Positions 7,692 through 17,151 of a stretch of DNA of 64,000 bases are shown here, one piece after another; within the stretch, counting starts at the first letter, position 1; every line of letters begins with the position of its first letter. The stretch is taken from the NCBI RefSeq assembly GCF_029893805.1, contig NZ_JARXYP010000002.1, forward strand, positions 1,054,001 to 1,118,000. The letters are read 5' to 3'. This DNA is from Streptomyces sp. SAI-135 (GTDB lineage Bacteria; Actinomycetota; Actinomycetes; Streptomycetales; Streptomycetaceae). The translations under genes and the position numbers were made by a program. The notes beneath the pieces are model-generated. The model did no database searches, had not been told where the DNA came from, and saw only the letters and a list, made by a program, of their open reading frames with translations.

Positions 7692-8573
7692 TTGTCCTTC
7701 GACATCACCCCGCTCGCCGATCCCCGCCCCGGCGCCTCCAGCCGCCGTCTGGCCTGGCTGGCCTCCGGCGACGACGGGGTCCCCCTCGGGTCCGCCTTCC
7801 TGAGGCTGTTCACCAAGGAGGGGCAGGAGCACCTCGCCGAGCTGCAGCTCGCGGTGCACGGCGCCGAGCGTCGGCAGGGCGTCGGTACCCGGCTCCTGGA
7901 GGCCGCCGTGGACGCGGCGCGGACGGAGCGGCGGCGGTCGGTGATCGCGCAGGCCGTACAGGGCTCCCCCGCCGATCTGTTCCTGGCCGCACGCGGCTTC
8001 CGCCAGGTCCTGGCGCTCACCTACGCCCGGCTCTCGCTGACCGACATCGATCGTGCCGCCGTCGACGCGCTCGTCGAAGTGCCCCACCCCGGCTACCGGT
8101 TGACCGAGTGGGAGGGCACGGTGCCGGACCCCCTGGCGCGTTCGTTCGCCGAGTCCCGACGCGCGATGGACGACATGCCGATGGAGGACACGGACTTCGG
8201 CACGGTCGTCTGGGACGTGGACCGGGTGGTCGCGGCCGCGGAGGCCGTCGCGCGGCGCGGCGAGCTGCTGCACACCGTCGCCGTCCTGGACGCGACGGAC
8301 GGTGGCGTGGTCGGCTTCTCCGAACTCGTCGTGCCCGGCGACGGGCTGGGCGACGGCCAGCACTACGGCACCGCCGTGCTCCCCGAACACCGCGGGCGCG
8401 GGCTGGCCCGCTGGATGAAGGCCGCGGCCGTCCGCCGCGCCCTGGAACGGCATCCCGCGCTGTCCGGGCTGCGCACCGACACCGCGGAGAGCAACAAGCC
8501 GATGCTCGCCGTCAACGACTCCCTCGGATACCTGCCGACGCACAGGGCCGTGGAGTACCAGCTCGACCTGTGA
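7692..8573 (+). CDS. Two-domain GNAT-family N-acetyltransferase
   Basis: 293 residues containing two GNAT-like halves. The first has LAVHGAERRQGVGTRLLEAAV; the second has GTAVLPEHRGRGLARWMKAAAV, with RTDTAESNKPMLAVNDSLGY as the C-terminal motif. Both acetyl-CoA loops (Q/RxxGxG/A) look intact. Tandem-GNAT proteins occur in streptomycete resistance and metabolite-modifying enzymes (mycothiol synthase also has this architecture), but the substrate cannot be read. A TTG start at 7692 is chosen because GGAG lies 6 nt upstream; another TTG at 7626 has no ribosome-binding site. Confidence 0.82.
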   Translation: MSFDITPLADPRPGASSRRLAWLASGDDGVPLGSAFLRLFTKEGQEHLAELQLAVHGAERRQGVGTRLLEAAVDAARTERRRSVIAQAVQGSPADLFLAARGFRQVLALTYARLSLTDIDRAAVDALVEVPHPGYRLTEWEGTVPDPLARSFAESRRAMDDMPMEDTDFGTVVWDVDRVVAAAEAVARRGELLHTVAVLDATDGGVVGFSELVVPGDGLGDGQHYGTAVLPEHRGRGLARWMKAAAVRRALERHPALSGLRTDTAESNKPMLAVNDSLGYLPTHRAVEYQLDL

Positions 8574-8831
8574 TCACCGGGTGGCGGCCCGCAGTGCCGA
8601 GCGGGAGCCGGGCTGGACCACGTGCCCGTCGAGCCGCGACGGTCTGGCCGTCATCGGCTTCGGCACCCCAAACTCGTGGGCCACGCCCAGCAGATGGGCG
8701 CGGAAGCCGAGCGGTTCACCGTCCAGTACGCCTGCCCGCCGCATCGGTCAGCGTGTCGTCATGCCGGTGCGACGGGCCGGGCAGGGCCGGATGTGACATC
8801 CGGGCCGGTGATCTTGTCGAGCCGCCCGGCC

Positions 8832-9608
8832 CTACGGCTGGTACACGTGCGGCTGCGTGATCGTCAGCGGCTCGAACCCGAGGCGTTCCAGGATCGGGCG
8901 GCTGGTGGCCATCGCGTCGACCTGGAGGTAGCGGTAGCCCCGCTCCACGGCGGCGCGGGCGCGGTGGGCGACCAGGGCGCGGTAGATGCCGCGGCCGCGC
9001 CAGCCCTCGACGGTGCCGCCGCCCCACAGGCCGGCGAAGCGGGTGCCGGGCACGAGCTCCATACGGGCCGCGCTGACCGGCACGTCGCCCGCGAGCGCGA
9101 CGACCGCGACCACGGTGTCGGGGTCGTCCTGCAACCGGGCGAGCAACTGGTGCCGCAGCCGGGAGCTGTCGGTGCCGAAGGCCTTCTCGTGCACGTCCGC
9201 CACGAGGCCGACGCCGGCCCGGTCGGTGACCGGGAGGAAGCGGATCCCCGCGGGCGGCTCGACGTCCAGGGTGAGGTCGGCGGCCTCGGCGATCATCAGC
9301 GTCTCCTCGGGCTCGGCGGTGAAGCCCGCCGCTCTCAGCCGCTGTCCGAGGTCGATGGGCAGGTCGTGGCCGTACAGCTTCCACTCGAACTCGCGGCCGA
9401 GCCCGGTGTAGTGGGCGATCTGCCGGGCGATCGCCTCGTCGGCGCTCGATGCGTCCAGGTCGGACCAGACGACGCCGTTCCAGCCGTGCTCGTCGGCGAC
9501 CTGCCGGACCACGCGGCCGACCCGCTCCACGCGCGCGCCGGGGCCGTCGGGCTGTGCGCCTTCGCGCATGTCCCGGTCGAAGAGAGCGAGTACCGCTGCA
9601 TGATCCAT
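8832..9608 (-). CDS. GNAT-family N-acetyltransferase
   Basis: 258 residues. The N-terminal half (residues 1-100) is a helical region with no clear motif. The C-terminal half is a GNAT fold with LWGGGTVEGWRGRGIYRALVAHRARAAVERG and LQVDAMATSRPILERLGFE. The ATG start at 9608 leaves a 160-bp divergent gap to the deaminase gene. It is the third GNAT gene within 3.2 kb. The substrate is unknown. Confidence 0.83.
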   Translation of the reverse strand: MDHAAVLALFDRDMREGAQPDGPGARVERVGRVVRQVADEHGWNGVVWSDLDASSADEAIARQIAHYTGLGREFEWKLYGHDLPIDLGQRLRAAGFTAEPEETLMIAEAADLTLDVEPPAGIRFLPVTDRAGVGLVADVHEKAFGTDSSRLRHQLLARLQDDPDTVVAVVALAGDVPVSAARMELVPGTRFAGLWGGGTVEGWRGRGIYRALVAHRARAAVERGYRYLQVDAMATSRPILERLGFEPLTITQPHVYQP

Positions 9609-9768
9609 GTGCTCACTCCATCACCCGGACGTCTTCGCGGCAATGGCGTTTACGGCCGACCGGCCACCGCGACCGCGGTCGACAGGGGCCCCGGCGGGAC
9701 GTACCGGAGCCCCCACGAGGCTGCCGCGCTCGTTTCCGCCCGGGCGGCGATGATCCTAGGCTCGGGGC

Positions 9769-10248
9769 ATGGTCGTGAAGGAAACCGAACTGCCGTATCT
9801 GCGCCGCTGCGTCGAGCTGGCCGCCGAGGCGCTGGAGGCCGGGGACGAGCCCTTCGGCTCGGTCCTGGTGAGCGCCGACGGCGAGATCCTCGCCGAGGAC
9901 CACAACCGCGTGGCCTCCGGCGACCGCACCCGCCACCCCGAGTTCGAACTGGCCCGCTGGTCGGCGGCGCACCTGACGCCCGCGGAGCGGGCCGCGGCCA
10001 CCGTGTACACCTCCGGCGAGCACTGCCCGATGTGCGCCGCCGCGCACGCCTGGGTGGGCCTCGGACGCATCGTGTACGTGGCCTCGTCCGAGCAACTGGC
10101 CCAGTGGCTGAACCAATTGGGCGTGCCGGCGCCGCCGGTGCGGACCCTGCCGGTCCACGAGGTCGCCCCCGGTGTGGTCGTGGAGGGCCCGGTGCCCGAG
10201 TTCACGGAGCGTGTACGGCACTTGCACCACCGGTTCCACGGGCGCTGA
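9769..10248 (+). CDS. Nucleoside/guanine deaminase-family protein
   Basis: 159 residues of the zinc-dependent cytidine-deaminase-like fold. The first zinc motif is HPEFEL (H-x-E) and the second is EHCPMC (C-x-x-C), so the active site is complete. Proteins of this size and with EPFGSVLV near the N-terminus are usually nucleoside, guanine or cytosine deaminases. The C-terminus is longer than in TadA, and the tRNA-binding features of TadA are not evident. TAGGCT lies 6 nt before the ATG with no Shine-Dalgarno, suggesting a leaderless mRNA. Confidence 0.85.
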   Translation: MVVKETELPYLRRCVELAAEALEAGDEPFGSVLVSADGEILAEDHNRVASGDRTRHPEFELARWSAAHLTPAERAAATVYTSGEHCPMCAAAHAWVGLGRIVYVASSEQLAQWLNQLGVPAPPVRTLPVHEVAPGVVVEGPVPEFTERVRHLHHRFHGR

Positions 10249-10355
10249 CCGCCGATCTCCGGGATGCGGCACCCCACCCCCGTGCCTACGATCGGAAATG
10301 ATCCCGGGACCAGGTGGAAGGCCCGGTCTCCTCCAGCGGCCAGAGGGGGAGGCGG

Positions 10356-13300
10356 ATGCCCGTGCAGTCGGCACGTCGGCCGATGGCCGCCCACGTCCTC
10401 CTGGCCGCCGTCGCCACTCTGCTCTACATGACGTTCCCGGCCGCGCGCACACCGGTCTGGGCGGTCATCGGACTCGCCGGCGCCGGCGCCGTGCTCCTCG
10501 GCGTCCGGCTGCACCGGCCCGCCCACCGCTGGCCCTGGTGGGTGCTGGCCGCCGGCCTGCTCACCTTCGTCGCCGGCGACACGTACTACAACGTCCTGGA
10601 GGAGTACTTCGCCGCCTCCAACCCCTTCCCCTCCCCCGCCGACGCCGGCTACCTCGCCACCTACCCGCTGTTCGCGGCCGGTCTGTACGGGCTCATCCGC
10701 TACCGCTGGGCGGGCCACGACCTGCCCAGCCTGCTCGACGCGCTGATCGTCACCGCGGGCCTCGCCCTGCCGGTGTGGGTGTACCTGGTGCAGCCGCTCG
10801 CCGAGGTCGAGGGCCTGACCTGGCAGCAGCGGGCCATCAGCATCGCCTACCCGCTCGGTGACGTGCTGGTCCTCGCCCTGCTGGCCCGGCTGCTGACCCC
10901 GAGCCCGGTCGACGGGCGCAACCGGTCGGTGCAGCTGCTGGTGATCGGCACCCTGACGCTGCTCGGCTTCGACATCGCCTACGGCATCCTCCAGCTCAAC
11001 TCGATGTGGCAGGCCGGCACCCTGCTGGACTCCGGGTGGATCGTCTTCTACACGGCCTGGGGCCTCGCCGCCCTGCACCCCTCGATGGCGGAGCTCACCG
11101 CCGTCGTACCGCAGAAGCGGTCCCCGCTCCCGCCACCGCACCGGCTCGTGATGCTCGCCGCGGTCACCTCCATCGCCCCGGGGATCCTGCTGTACGAGGC
11201 GGTCACCCACAACGCCCGCCACACGACGGTGATCGCCGCCTTCTCGGCCGTGCTGTTCCTGCTGGTCATCCTGCGGCTGGCGGGCATGGTCGTGGCCCAC
11301 CGCGGCGCCGTGGCCCGCGAACTGGCCCTGCGCCGGGCGGCCGGATCCCTGGTGTCCGCGGTCAGACAGCAGGACGTCGTGCGGTCCTGCGAGGCGGCCG
11401 TGGGCATGCTGCTCGGGCCTGCGGTCCGTCACCGGACGCTGCTGCTGTCGGCCGAGGAGGCCGCGCCCCTGCTTCCGCGCGAGGCGCGTCTGGTGGCCCC
11501 CGCCGACCTCGGCCCGGCCGTCGCGGCCCGGCTGGAGGGACTGCCCGCCGTCCAGGTGTGCCCCATGACCTCGCCCGACCGCCCGGCCACCCAGGACCCC
11601 GGCGTCCTGCTGGTCGCCGGCCCCCGCGGACCGCTCACCGAGACGCGAGGCTCACTGGAGATCCTCGCCTCCCACGCCGGGCTCGCCATGGAACGGGTGC
11701 TGCTGCGCCAGGAGGTCGTCCGCCGGGAGAGCGAGGCCTACTTCCGCACCCTGGTGCGCAACACCTCGGACGTGATCCTGATCGTCGAGGACGACGACAC
11801 CGTCCGGTACGCCAGTCCCTCCGCCGCCGCCGTCTTCGGCACCGCGGACCTCCTCGGCACCTCGCTGCCGGACCTGGTCGATCCCCGCGACCGGCAGCGG
11901 GCGTCCCGTGAACTCGCCGCCGTCCGCGAACACGGGCCGCGCGTCACCCACGACCACTGGTGGGTGCGGCACCGGTCCGGGCGGGTGGAGGTGGAGGTGC
12001 GGTGCAGCGACTTCCGGGACGAGCGGACCGTGGCCGGTCTGGTGGTCACCCTGCGCGACGTGACCGAGCAGCGCAGGCTGGAGCACGAGCTGACCCAGCG
12101 CGCCTTCCACGACTCGCTGACCGGCCTGCCCAACCGGACGCTGCTCCAGGAGCGCATCGAGCGCGCCCTGCTGCGCGGCCGCCGCGAATCATCCCTGACC
12201 TGTCTGCTCTTCATCGACCTGGACGACTTCAAGCAGGTCAACGACACCATGGGGCACTCGGCGGGCGATCACCTGCTGATCGCCGTCGGCAACCGGCTGA
12301 CCCGGACCCTCCGCCGCACCGACACCGCGGCCCGGCTCGGCGGCGACGAGTTCGCCGTACTGATGGAGGACGCCCGGGAGCCGCTCGACGCCGAGCTGCT
12401 GGCGGCGCAGGTGGTGCAGACCCTCACCCGGCCCTTCGTGCTCGGTGACGAGTCGGTCACCGTCTCGGCGAGCGTGGGCGTGGCCACGGCCCGCGACAGC
12501 ACCGACGCCGAGGAACTGCTCGGTCACGCCGATCTCGCGTTGTACGCGGCCAAGGCGGCGGGCAAACGGCAGTGGCGGCGCTTCAGGCCGATGCTGCACG
12601 CCCGCATGGTCGAGCGGCACGATCTGCAGAGCCGGCTGGCCCGGGCGGTCGCCGCGCAGGAGTTCGCCCTGCGCTACCAGCCCGTCGTGGACATCGAAGC
12701 GGGCGAGGTGGTCGGCTTCGAGGCACTCGTGCGCTGGCCGCGGGCTCCGCACCGGCCCGTCTCCCCGGAGCAGTTCATCTCCCTCGCCGAGGAGACCGGG
12801 CACATCGCGCCGCTGGGCTCGTGGGTGCTGGAGAACGCCGTCGGCGACATCACGGGCCTGCAACGGCTGCCGGGGCCGGTGACTCCGCCGTACGTCAGTG
12901 TGAACGTGTCCGCGCGCCAGTTCCGCGACGCCGGTTTCGTGGACCAGGTCGGCAAGGCATTGCGCACCCCCGGGCTCGCGCCCGGTTCGCTCCAGCTGGA
13001 GCTGACGGAGACGGTGCTGCTGCGCCGGGACGCCCAGATCCAGGCGGTGCTCCAGGCCCTCAAGGAGCTGGGGGTGCACATCGCGGTCGACGACTTCGGC
13101 ACGGGGTTCTCCTCGCTGCGCTACCTGCGGGACTTCCCCATCGACGTACTGAAGATCGACAAGTCGTTCATCGACGACATCACGCACGACGCCCGGCAGG
13201 TCGCCCTCGTCGAGGGCATCGTCCGCATCGCCGACACGCTGGGCTTGCAGGTGATCGCCGAGGGCATCGAGGATCCGGCGCAGCGGGACATGCTGGCCGC

Positions 13301-14669
13301 GATGGGGTGCCGGTTCGGGCAGGGGTTCCTGTTCGCGCGGCCCATGACGGTCGAGCAGAGCGAGCGGGTGCTGCGGCAGGACGGCGGACGCTTCACCCCG
13401 GGTTCCGGCGGGACGAACGGGCGCCCGGCCCGCCGGTCCGCGCCCTCGGCCGTCGCCGAGCGCCGCTCGGCGGACCTCGACCGTCTGCGGCGCACCAGTC
13501 CGATGAGCGACGCGGTCATCGACGAGGTGCGCGGCCGCCGTATCCGCAGCGGCGGCCGCTGGCTCACCGACTTCGCCTCCTGCAACTACCTCGGTTTCGA
13601 CTGGGACCCGGAGATCGCCGCCCGCATCGGTCCCGCGGTACGCCGGTGGGGCACCCACCCGAGCTGGTCACGGCTGCTGGGCAGTCCGCGGCTGTATCCC
13701 GCGCTGGAGGAACGCCTCGCCGCGCTGCTGGGCGCCCCCGACACCCTGCTGCTGCCCACGCTGACCCTCATCCACGCCTCGGTGATCCCGGTCCTCGCCG
13801 ACGGCGGTCACGTCTTCGTCGAGGCGAGCGCGCACCGCACGGTGTACGACGGCTGCGTGGTCGCCCGCGGCCAGGGCGCCACCCTGCACCGCTTCCACGC
13901 CGAACGGCCCGAGGAACTGGACGCGCTGCTCTCCTCGGTGCCCGCGCGCACCACCCGCCTGGTGTGCATGGACGGCGTGAACAGCATGTCCGGCAACCTT
14001 CCCGACCTGCCCGTGCTGGCCGCCCTGTGCCGGGACCGGGGCGCGACGCTGTACGTCGACGACGCGCACGGCTTCGGGGTGATCGGGGAACGCGCGCCGG
14101 GCGAACCCTGTCCGTACGGCCTGCGCGGCAACGGCGTGGTGCGGCACTGCGGTGAGTCGTACGACGGGATCGTGCTGACCGGCGGTTTCTCCAAGGCGTA
14201 CTCGTCGCTGCTCGCGTTCCTCGCGCTGCCCACCGACCTGAAGGACCGTCTCAAGACGGCCGCGTCCCCCTATCTGTACTCCGGTCCCTCGCCCACGGCG
14301 TCGCTGGCCACCGCGCTGGCCGGCCTCGAGGTCAACGACCGCCGGGGGGACGCGCTGCGGGCCGGCCTGTACCGCAAGACCACGCGGGTGCTCGACCATC
14401 TCGCGGACCTCGGCGTGAGCACCCTCAACGACGACCGGCTGCCGATCGTGGAGATCCCGCTGGCCGACCCGGCCGACCTCGACGCGGTCGCCGCGTTCCT
14501 GTGGGACGAGGGCATCTACGTGACGCTCGCCGCCCATCCGCTGGTGGCCCGTGACCGGGTCGGTTTCCGGGCCCAGATCACGGCGCTCCACTCCGACGAG
14601 GACATCGAGCGGCTCAACGCGACGATGACCGCGCTGGCAGGACGCTTCCGGCTGCGGCCGCGGAACTGA
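10356..14669 (+). CDS. Membrane GGDEF-EAL c-di-GMP protein fused to a PLP-dependent alpha-oxoamine synthase domain
   Basis: 1437 residues in one uninterrupted frame. Residues 10-310 hold about ten transmembrane helices. A GAF-like region (about 320-455) and a PAS domain (about 460-585) follow. The GGDEF domain has an intact GGDEF motif (662-666) and an RxxD inhibitory site (RRTD) five residues before it. The EAL domain has EAL at 789-791, DDFGTGFSSLRYL and KIDKSFI. After a 25-residue linker, residues 1040-1437 form a fold-type I PLP enzyme of the 8-amino-7-oxononanoate/2-amino-3-ketobutyrate/CqsA class: NYLGFD, VDDAHGFG and the Schiff-base lysine in GGFSKAYSS (Lys1280). Both c-di-GMP domains and the synthase look catalytically complete. 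GGGGGAGG precedes the ATG at 10356; GTG 10314 or 10362 are alternatives. The synthase probably condenses an amino acid with an acyl-CoA. A sequencing indel joining two genes cannot be excluded by eye. Confidence 0.88.
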   Translation: MPVQSARRPMAAHVLLAAVATLLYMTFPAARTPVWAVIGLAGAGAVLLGVRLHRPAHRWPWWVLAAGLLTFVAGDTYYNVLEEYFAASNPFPSPADAGYLATYPLFAAGLYGLIRYRWAGHDLPSLLDALIVTAGLALPVWVYLVQPLAEVEGLTWQQRAISIAYPLGDVLVLALLARLLTPSPVDGRNRSVQLLVIGTLTLLGFDIAYGILQLNSMWQAGTLLDSGWIVFYTAWGLAALHPSMAELTAVVPQKRSPLPPPHRLVMLAAVTSIAPGILLYEAVTHNARHTTVIAAFSAVLFLLVILRLAGMVVAHRGAVARELALRRAAGSLVSAVRQQDVVRSCEAAVGMLLGPAVRHRTLLLSAEEAAPLLPREARLVAPADLGPAVAARLEGLPAVQVCPMTSPDRPATQDPGVLLVAGPRGPLTETRGSLEILASHAGLAMERVLLRQEVVRRESEAYFRTLVRNTSDVILIVEDDDTVRYASPSAAAVFGTADLLGTSLPDLVDPRDRQRASRELAAVREHGPRVTHDHWWVRHRSGRVEVEVRCSDFRDERTVAGLVVTLRDVTEQRRLEHELTQRAFHDSLTGLPNRTLLQERIERALLRGRRESSLTCLLFIDLDDFKQVNDTMGHSAGDHLLIAVGNRLTRTLRRTDTAARLGGDEFAVLMEDAREPLDAELLAAQVVQTLTRPFVLGDESVTVSASVGVATARDSTDAEELLGHADLALYAAKAAGKRQWRRFRPMLHARMVERHDLQSRLARAVAAQEFALRYQPVVDIEAGEVVGFEALVRWPRAPHRPVSPEQFISLAEETGHIAPLGSWVLENAVGDITGLQRLPGPVTPPYVSVNVSARQFRDAGFVDQVGKALRTPGLAPGSLQLELTETVLLRRDAQIQAVLQALKELGVHIAVDDFGTGFSSLRYLRDFPIDVLKIDKSFIDDITHDARQVALVEGIVRIADTLGLQVIAEGIEDPAQRDMLAAMGCRFGQGFLFARPMTVEQSERVLRQDGGRFTPGSGGTNGRPARRSAPSAVAERRSADLDRLRRTSPMSDAVIDEVRGRRIRSGGRWLTDFASCNYLGFDWDPEIAARIGPAVRRWGTHPSWSRLLGSPRLYPALEERLAALLGAPDTLLLPTLTLIHASVIPVLADGGHVFVEASAHRTVYDGCVVARGQGATLHRFHAERPEELDALLSSVPARTTRLVCMDGVNSMSGNLPDLPVLAALCRDRGATLYVDDAHGFGVIGERAPGEPCPYGLRGNGVVRHCGESYDGIVLTGGFSKAYSSLLAFLALPTDLKDRLKTAASPYLYSGPSPTASLATALAGLEVNDRRGDALRAGLYRKTTRVLDHLADLGVSTLNDDRLPIVEIPLADPADLDAVAAFLWDEGIYVTLAAHPLVARDRVGFRAQITALHSDEDIERLNATMTALAGRFRLRPRN

Positions 14670-14682
14670 GGAGGTGGTCACG

Positions 14683-15426
14683 GTGGTGATGACGCACAAC
14701 GACGACGTGGACTGGGACCGTTGGCCGGTCGCCGACTATCTCGCCGAGAACTACCGGGAGTTGCACCCCGCGGACGCCGAAGTGATCGCCCACCACTCCG
14801 CGTTCTACCGGCGCCTGGCTCCCGGCGCGGTGGCCCGCTCGGTGGAGTTCGGAGCCGGGCCCAACCTCTATCCGCTGATCCTGGCGTCCGCGGCGAGCCG
14901 TCATGTGGACGCCGTCGAGGCCGGCGCGGGCAACGTGGCCTATCTGCACCGGCAGATCGTGTGCGGGCCGGACGCGAGCTGGCTGCCGTTCCACGCGCTG
15001 TGCCGACACCTCAACCCCGACCTGCCGAGGACCCTCGCGGGGTCCCTGGCCCATGTGCACGTCGTCCACGCGGACGTGCGGGACCTGGAGCCGGGCGGCT
15101 ACGGCCTGGCGTCCATGCACTTCGTCGCCGAGGGGGCCACGGAGGACCGCGCCGAGTTCGCCGACTTCTGCCGGGCGTTCGCCCGCTGTGTGGTGCCGGG
15201 CGGTCATCTGGTGGCCGCGTTCATGGAGAACATGCCGACCTACCGCATCGGGCCGACCTCGCGCTGGCCGGGCTGCCCCGTGTCCCCGCAGACCGTCACG
15301 GAGGTGTTCGCCCCGCTCACCCGCGAATTGTCCGTCACCCGTGTCGACACCGACCCGACCCTGCCGGACTACGGGGACTCCGGGATGGTGCTCCTCACGG
15401 GGGTGACGGCGGACGGGCCGGGATGA
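14683..15426 (+). CDS. SAM-dependent methyltransferase, NNMT/PNMT/TEMT-like
   Basis: About 247 residues. SAM motif I is VEFGAGPNLYPL, the family-typical acidic segment is HVDAVEAGAGNVAYL, and the late motif is VVPGGHLVAAFMEN. Spacing and motifs resemble the nicotinamide/phenylethanolamine/indolethylamine N-methyltransferase family, which methylates small amines. GAGGAGG overlaps the stop codon of the upstream fusion gene, so translation is likely coupled. Starts at 14674, 14683, 14686 (GTG) and 14689 (ATG) are all in frame; 14683 has the best spacing. The tight link to an alpha-oxoamine synthase suggests that it methylates the aminoketone product, which is an inference. Confidence 0.8.
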   Translation: MVMTHNDDVDWDRWPVADYLAENYRELHPADAEVIAHHSAFYRRLAPGAVARSVEFGAGPNLYPLILASAASRHVDAVEAGAGNVAYLHRQIVCGPDASWLPFHALCRHLNPDLPRTLAGSLAHVHVVHADVRDLEPGGYGLASMHFVAEGATEDRAEFADFCRAFARCVVPGGHLVAAFMENMPTYRIGPTSRWPGCPVSPQTVTEVFAPLTRELSVTRVDTDPTLPDYGDSGMVLLTGVTADGPG

Positions 15427-15550
15427 GCCGGAGACCGTCACCCTCCGCGCAGGGTAAGGCACGTTGTGCGATCACGCTCGTCCGGAGGCGGGCCGTGGAA
15501 GGGACGCCTATCGTGATCGAGGGCGCCGATGGGCGTCCTTGGAGGCATGG

Positions 15551-17137
15551 ATGTTCGCCAAGGTGACGAGGCGACGATGCGCCGTGTCCGGAGCCCTCGG
15601 ACTGGCGCTGCTGGGCGCCGGACTGCCGGCCGTGGCCGCGGACGGCTCCGGACCTGATCTGTCGCGGTTCTACGGCCAGAAAATCCGGTGGTCGAAGTGC
15701 GTGGGCATGGAGACGCCGAAGGACCTGCAATGCGGAAAGGTCACCGTTCCCCTCGACTACGCGAAGCCGCATGCGGGCACCCTCGACCTGGCACTCGCCC
15801 GCTACCGGTCCACGGCCCGGCACAAGCGCGGTTCGGTGCTGATCAACTTCGGCGGGCCGGGCGGAGCGGGCGTGCCCTCGCTCGCCGCCGGCGGGGACGA
15901 CTTCATGGGGCTCACGGACGAGTACGACGTGGTGTCGTTCGACCCGCGCGGCGTGGGCCGGTCCTCCCCGGTCAGCTGCGGCGCCGGCACCGACGAGGCA
16001 CTGGCGGCCACCGACGACGAGACGGCCATTGCCCAGAACCCCCGGGCCGTGCTCGGCAGGTTGCGGGACGCGGCCGCCCAGTGCGCCAAGCACTCCGGGC
16101 CCGTGCTCCGGCACATCGGCACGGTGAACGTCGCCCACGACCTGGACGTCATACGCCAGGCGCTCGGCGACAGGAAGCTCAACTACCTCGGGTTCTCCTA
16201 CGGAAGCCGGCTCGGAGCGGTGTACGCGGCCCGGTTCCCGAAGAAGGTGGGCCGGCTGGTGCTGGACGGGGTGGACACCCTCACCGAGCCGCTGTCCGAG
16301 CAGGGCGTGGCGGGCGCGGCCGGGCAGCAGACGGCGCTGGAGGACTTCGTCGACTGGTGCGTGAAGGACATCGCCTGCCCCTTGGGCACCGACGCGCGCA
16401 GCGCCCGGGAGCAGGTCCTGCGGCTCGTGGCGTCGCTGGACGAGGACCCGGTGCCGACGGATTTCGGCCCCGCCTTCACCGGACAGGACCTCGTGGGCGC
16501 GATCAGCCAGGCCCTGTACAGCGAGGACATGTGGCCCTCGCTGGAACGGGCGCTGGCCGAGCTCGTGGAGGACGGCGACACGACGGGCGTCCTGACCTTC
16601 GCGGGCGGCGGCTCCGGCTTCCTCACCCGCGCGCGGCCACCCACCGACGACCCGACGGACACCCCCCTGTCCGACGTGGAGGACGTGCCGCTCGACAATC
16701 TTCCGGCGGCGCTGATGGCGGTCAACTGCGCGGACGATCCCGACCGCCCCGGCGCCGACCGAATCGCCAGGGACCTGACCCGGCTGCGCGCCGCCTACGA
16801 ACAGGCGTCCCCGGTCTTCGGCCGCTACCGGCTCACCGAGTACCTCATGTGCTACGGCCGTCCGAAGGGCACCGACTTCATCCGCGAGCAGGTGCGCGAC
16901 GTCCGCACCCCGAAGATCCTGCTCGTCGGCACCCGCGGTGACCCGGCGACGCCGTACCGCTGGACCGTGGAGACCGCCGAGCGGCTCGGCGACTCGGCCG
17001 TGGTCCTCGACAACAAGGGCGAGGGCCACACCGGTTACGGCTCCTCCAAGTGCGTGCACCGCAAGGTCGACGACTTCCTGCTGTACGGCAATCTGCCGCC
17101 GGACGGCAGCTCCTGCGGGGCCGAAGACGACGACTGA
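15551..17137 (+). CDS. Secreted alpha/beta-hydrolase, tripeptidyl aminopeptidase-like (S33)
   Basis: 528 residues with a signal peptide (MFAKVTRRRC, hydrophobic core, AVAADG cleavage region). The oxyanion segment is INFGGPGGAG, the nucleophile elbow is LGFSYGSRLG, the acid is in VGTRGDPATPY and the His is in GEGHTGYG. This is the layout of the Streptomyces SlpD/SlpE/Tap mycelium-associated aminopeptidases, which release tripeptides from exported proteins. There is no obvious lipobox Cys, so it is probably secreted. GGAGG lies 5 nt before the ATG. It follows the methyltransferase gene by 124 bp and is likely a separate unit. Confidence 0.88.
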   Translation: MFAKVTRRRCAVSGALGLALLGAGLPAVAADGSGPDLSRFYGQKIRWSKCVGMETPKDLQCGKVTVPLDYAKPHAGTLDLALARYRSTARHKRGSVLINFGGPGGAGVPSLAAGGDDFMGLTDEYDVVSFDPRGVGRSSPVSCGAGTDEALAATDDETAIAQNPRAVLGRLRDAAAQCAKHSGPVLRHIGTVNVAHDLDVIRQALGDRKLNYLGFSYGSRLGAVYAARFPKKVGRLVLDGVDTLTEPLSEQGVAGAAGQQTALEDFVDWCVKDIACPLGTDARSAREQVLRLVASLDEDPVPTDFGPAFTGQDLVGAISQALYSEDMWPSLERALAELVEDGDTTGVLTFAGGGSGFLTRARPPTDDPTDTPLSDVEDVPLDNLPAALMAVNCADDPDRPGADRIARDLTRLRAAYEQASPVFGRYRLTEYLMCYGRPKGTDFIREQVRDVRTPKILLVGTRGDPATPYRWTVETAERLGDSAVVLDNKGEGHTGYGSSKCVHRKVDDFLLYGNLPPDGSSCGAEDDD

Positions 17138-17151
17138 GCCGCGCTCCAGCT

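Noticed and set aside
8574..8831. Small open frames between two GNAT genes
   Set aside because: No ribosome-binding site, no motif and Arg/Pro/Ser-rich composition; treated as intergenic.
13420..13520. Internal start creating a separate alpha-oxoamine synthase gene
   Set aside because: No stop codon ends the GGDEF-EAL frame before the synthase, and I saw no convincing ribosome-binding site; a fusion is the simplest reading, although resequencing is advisable.
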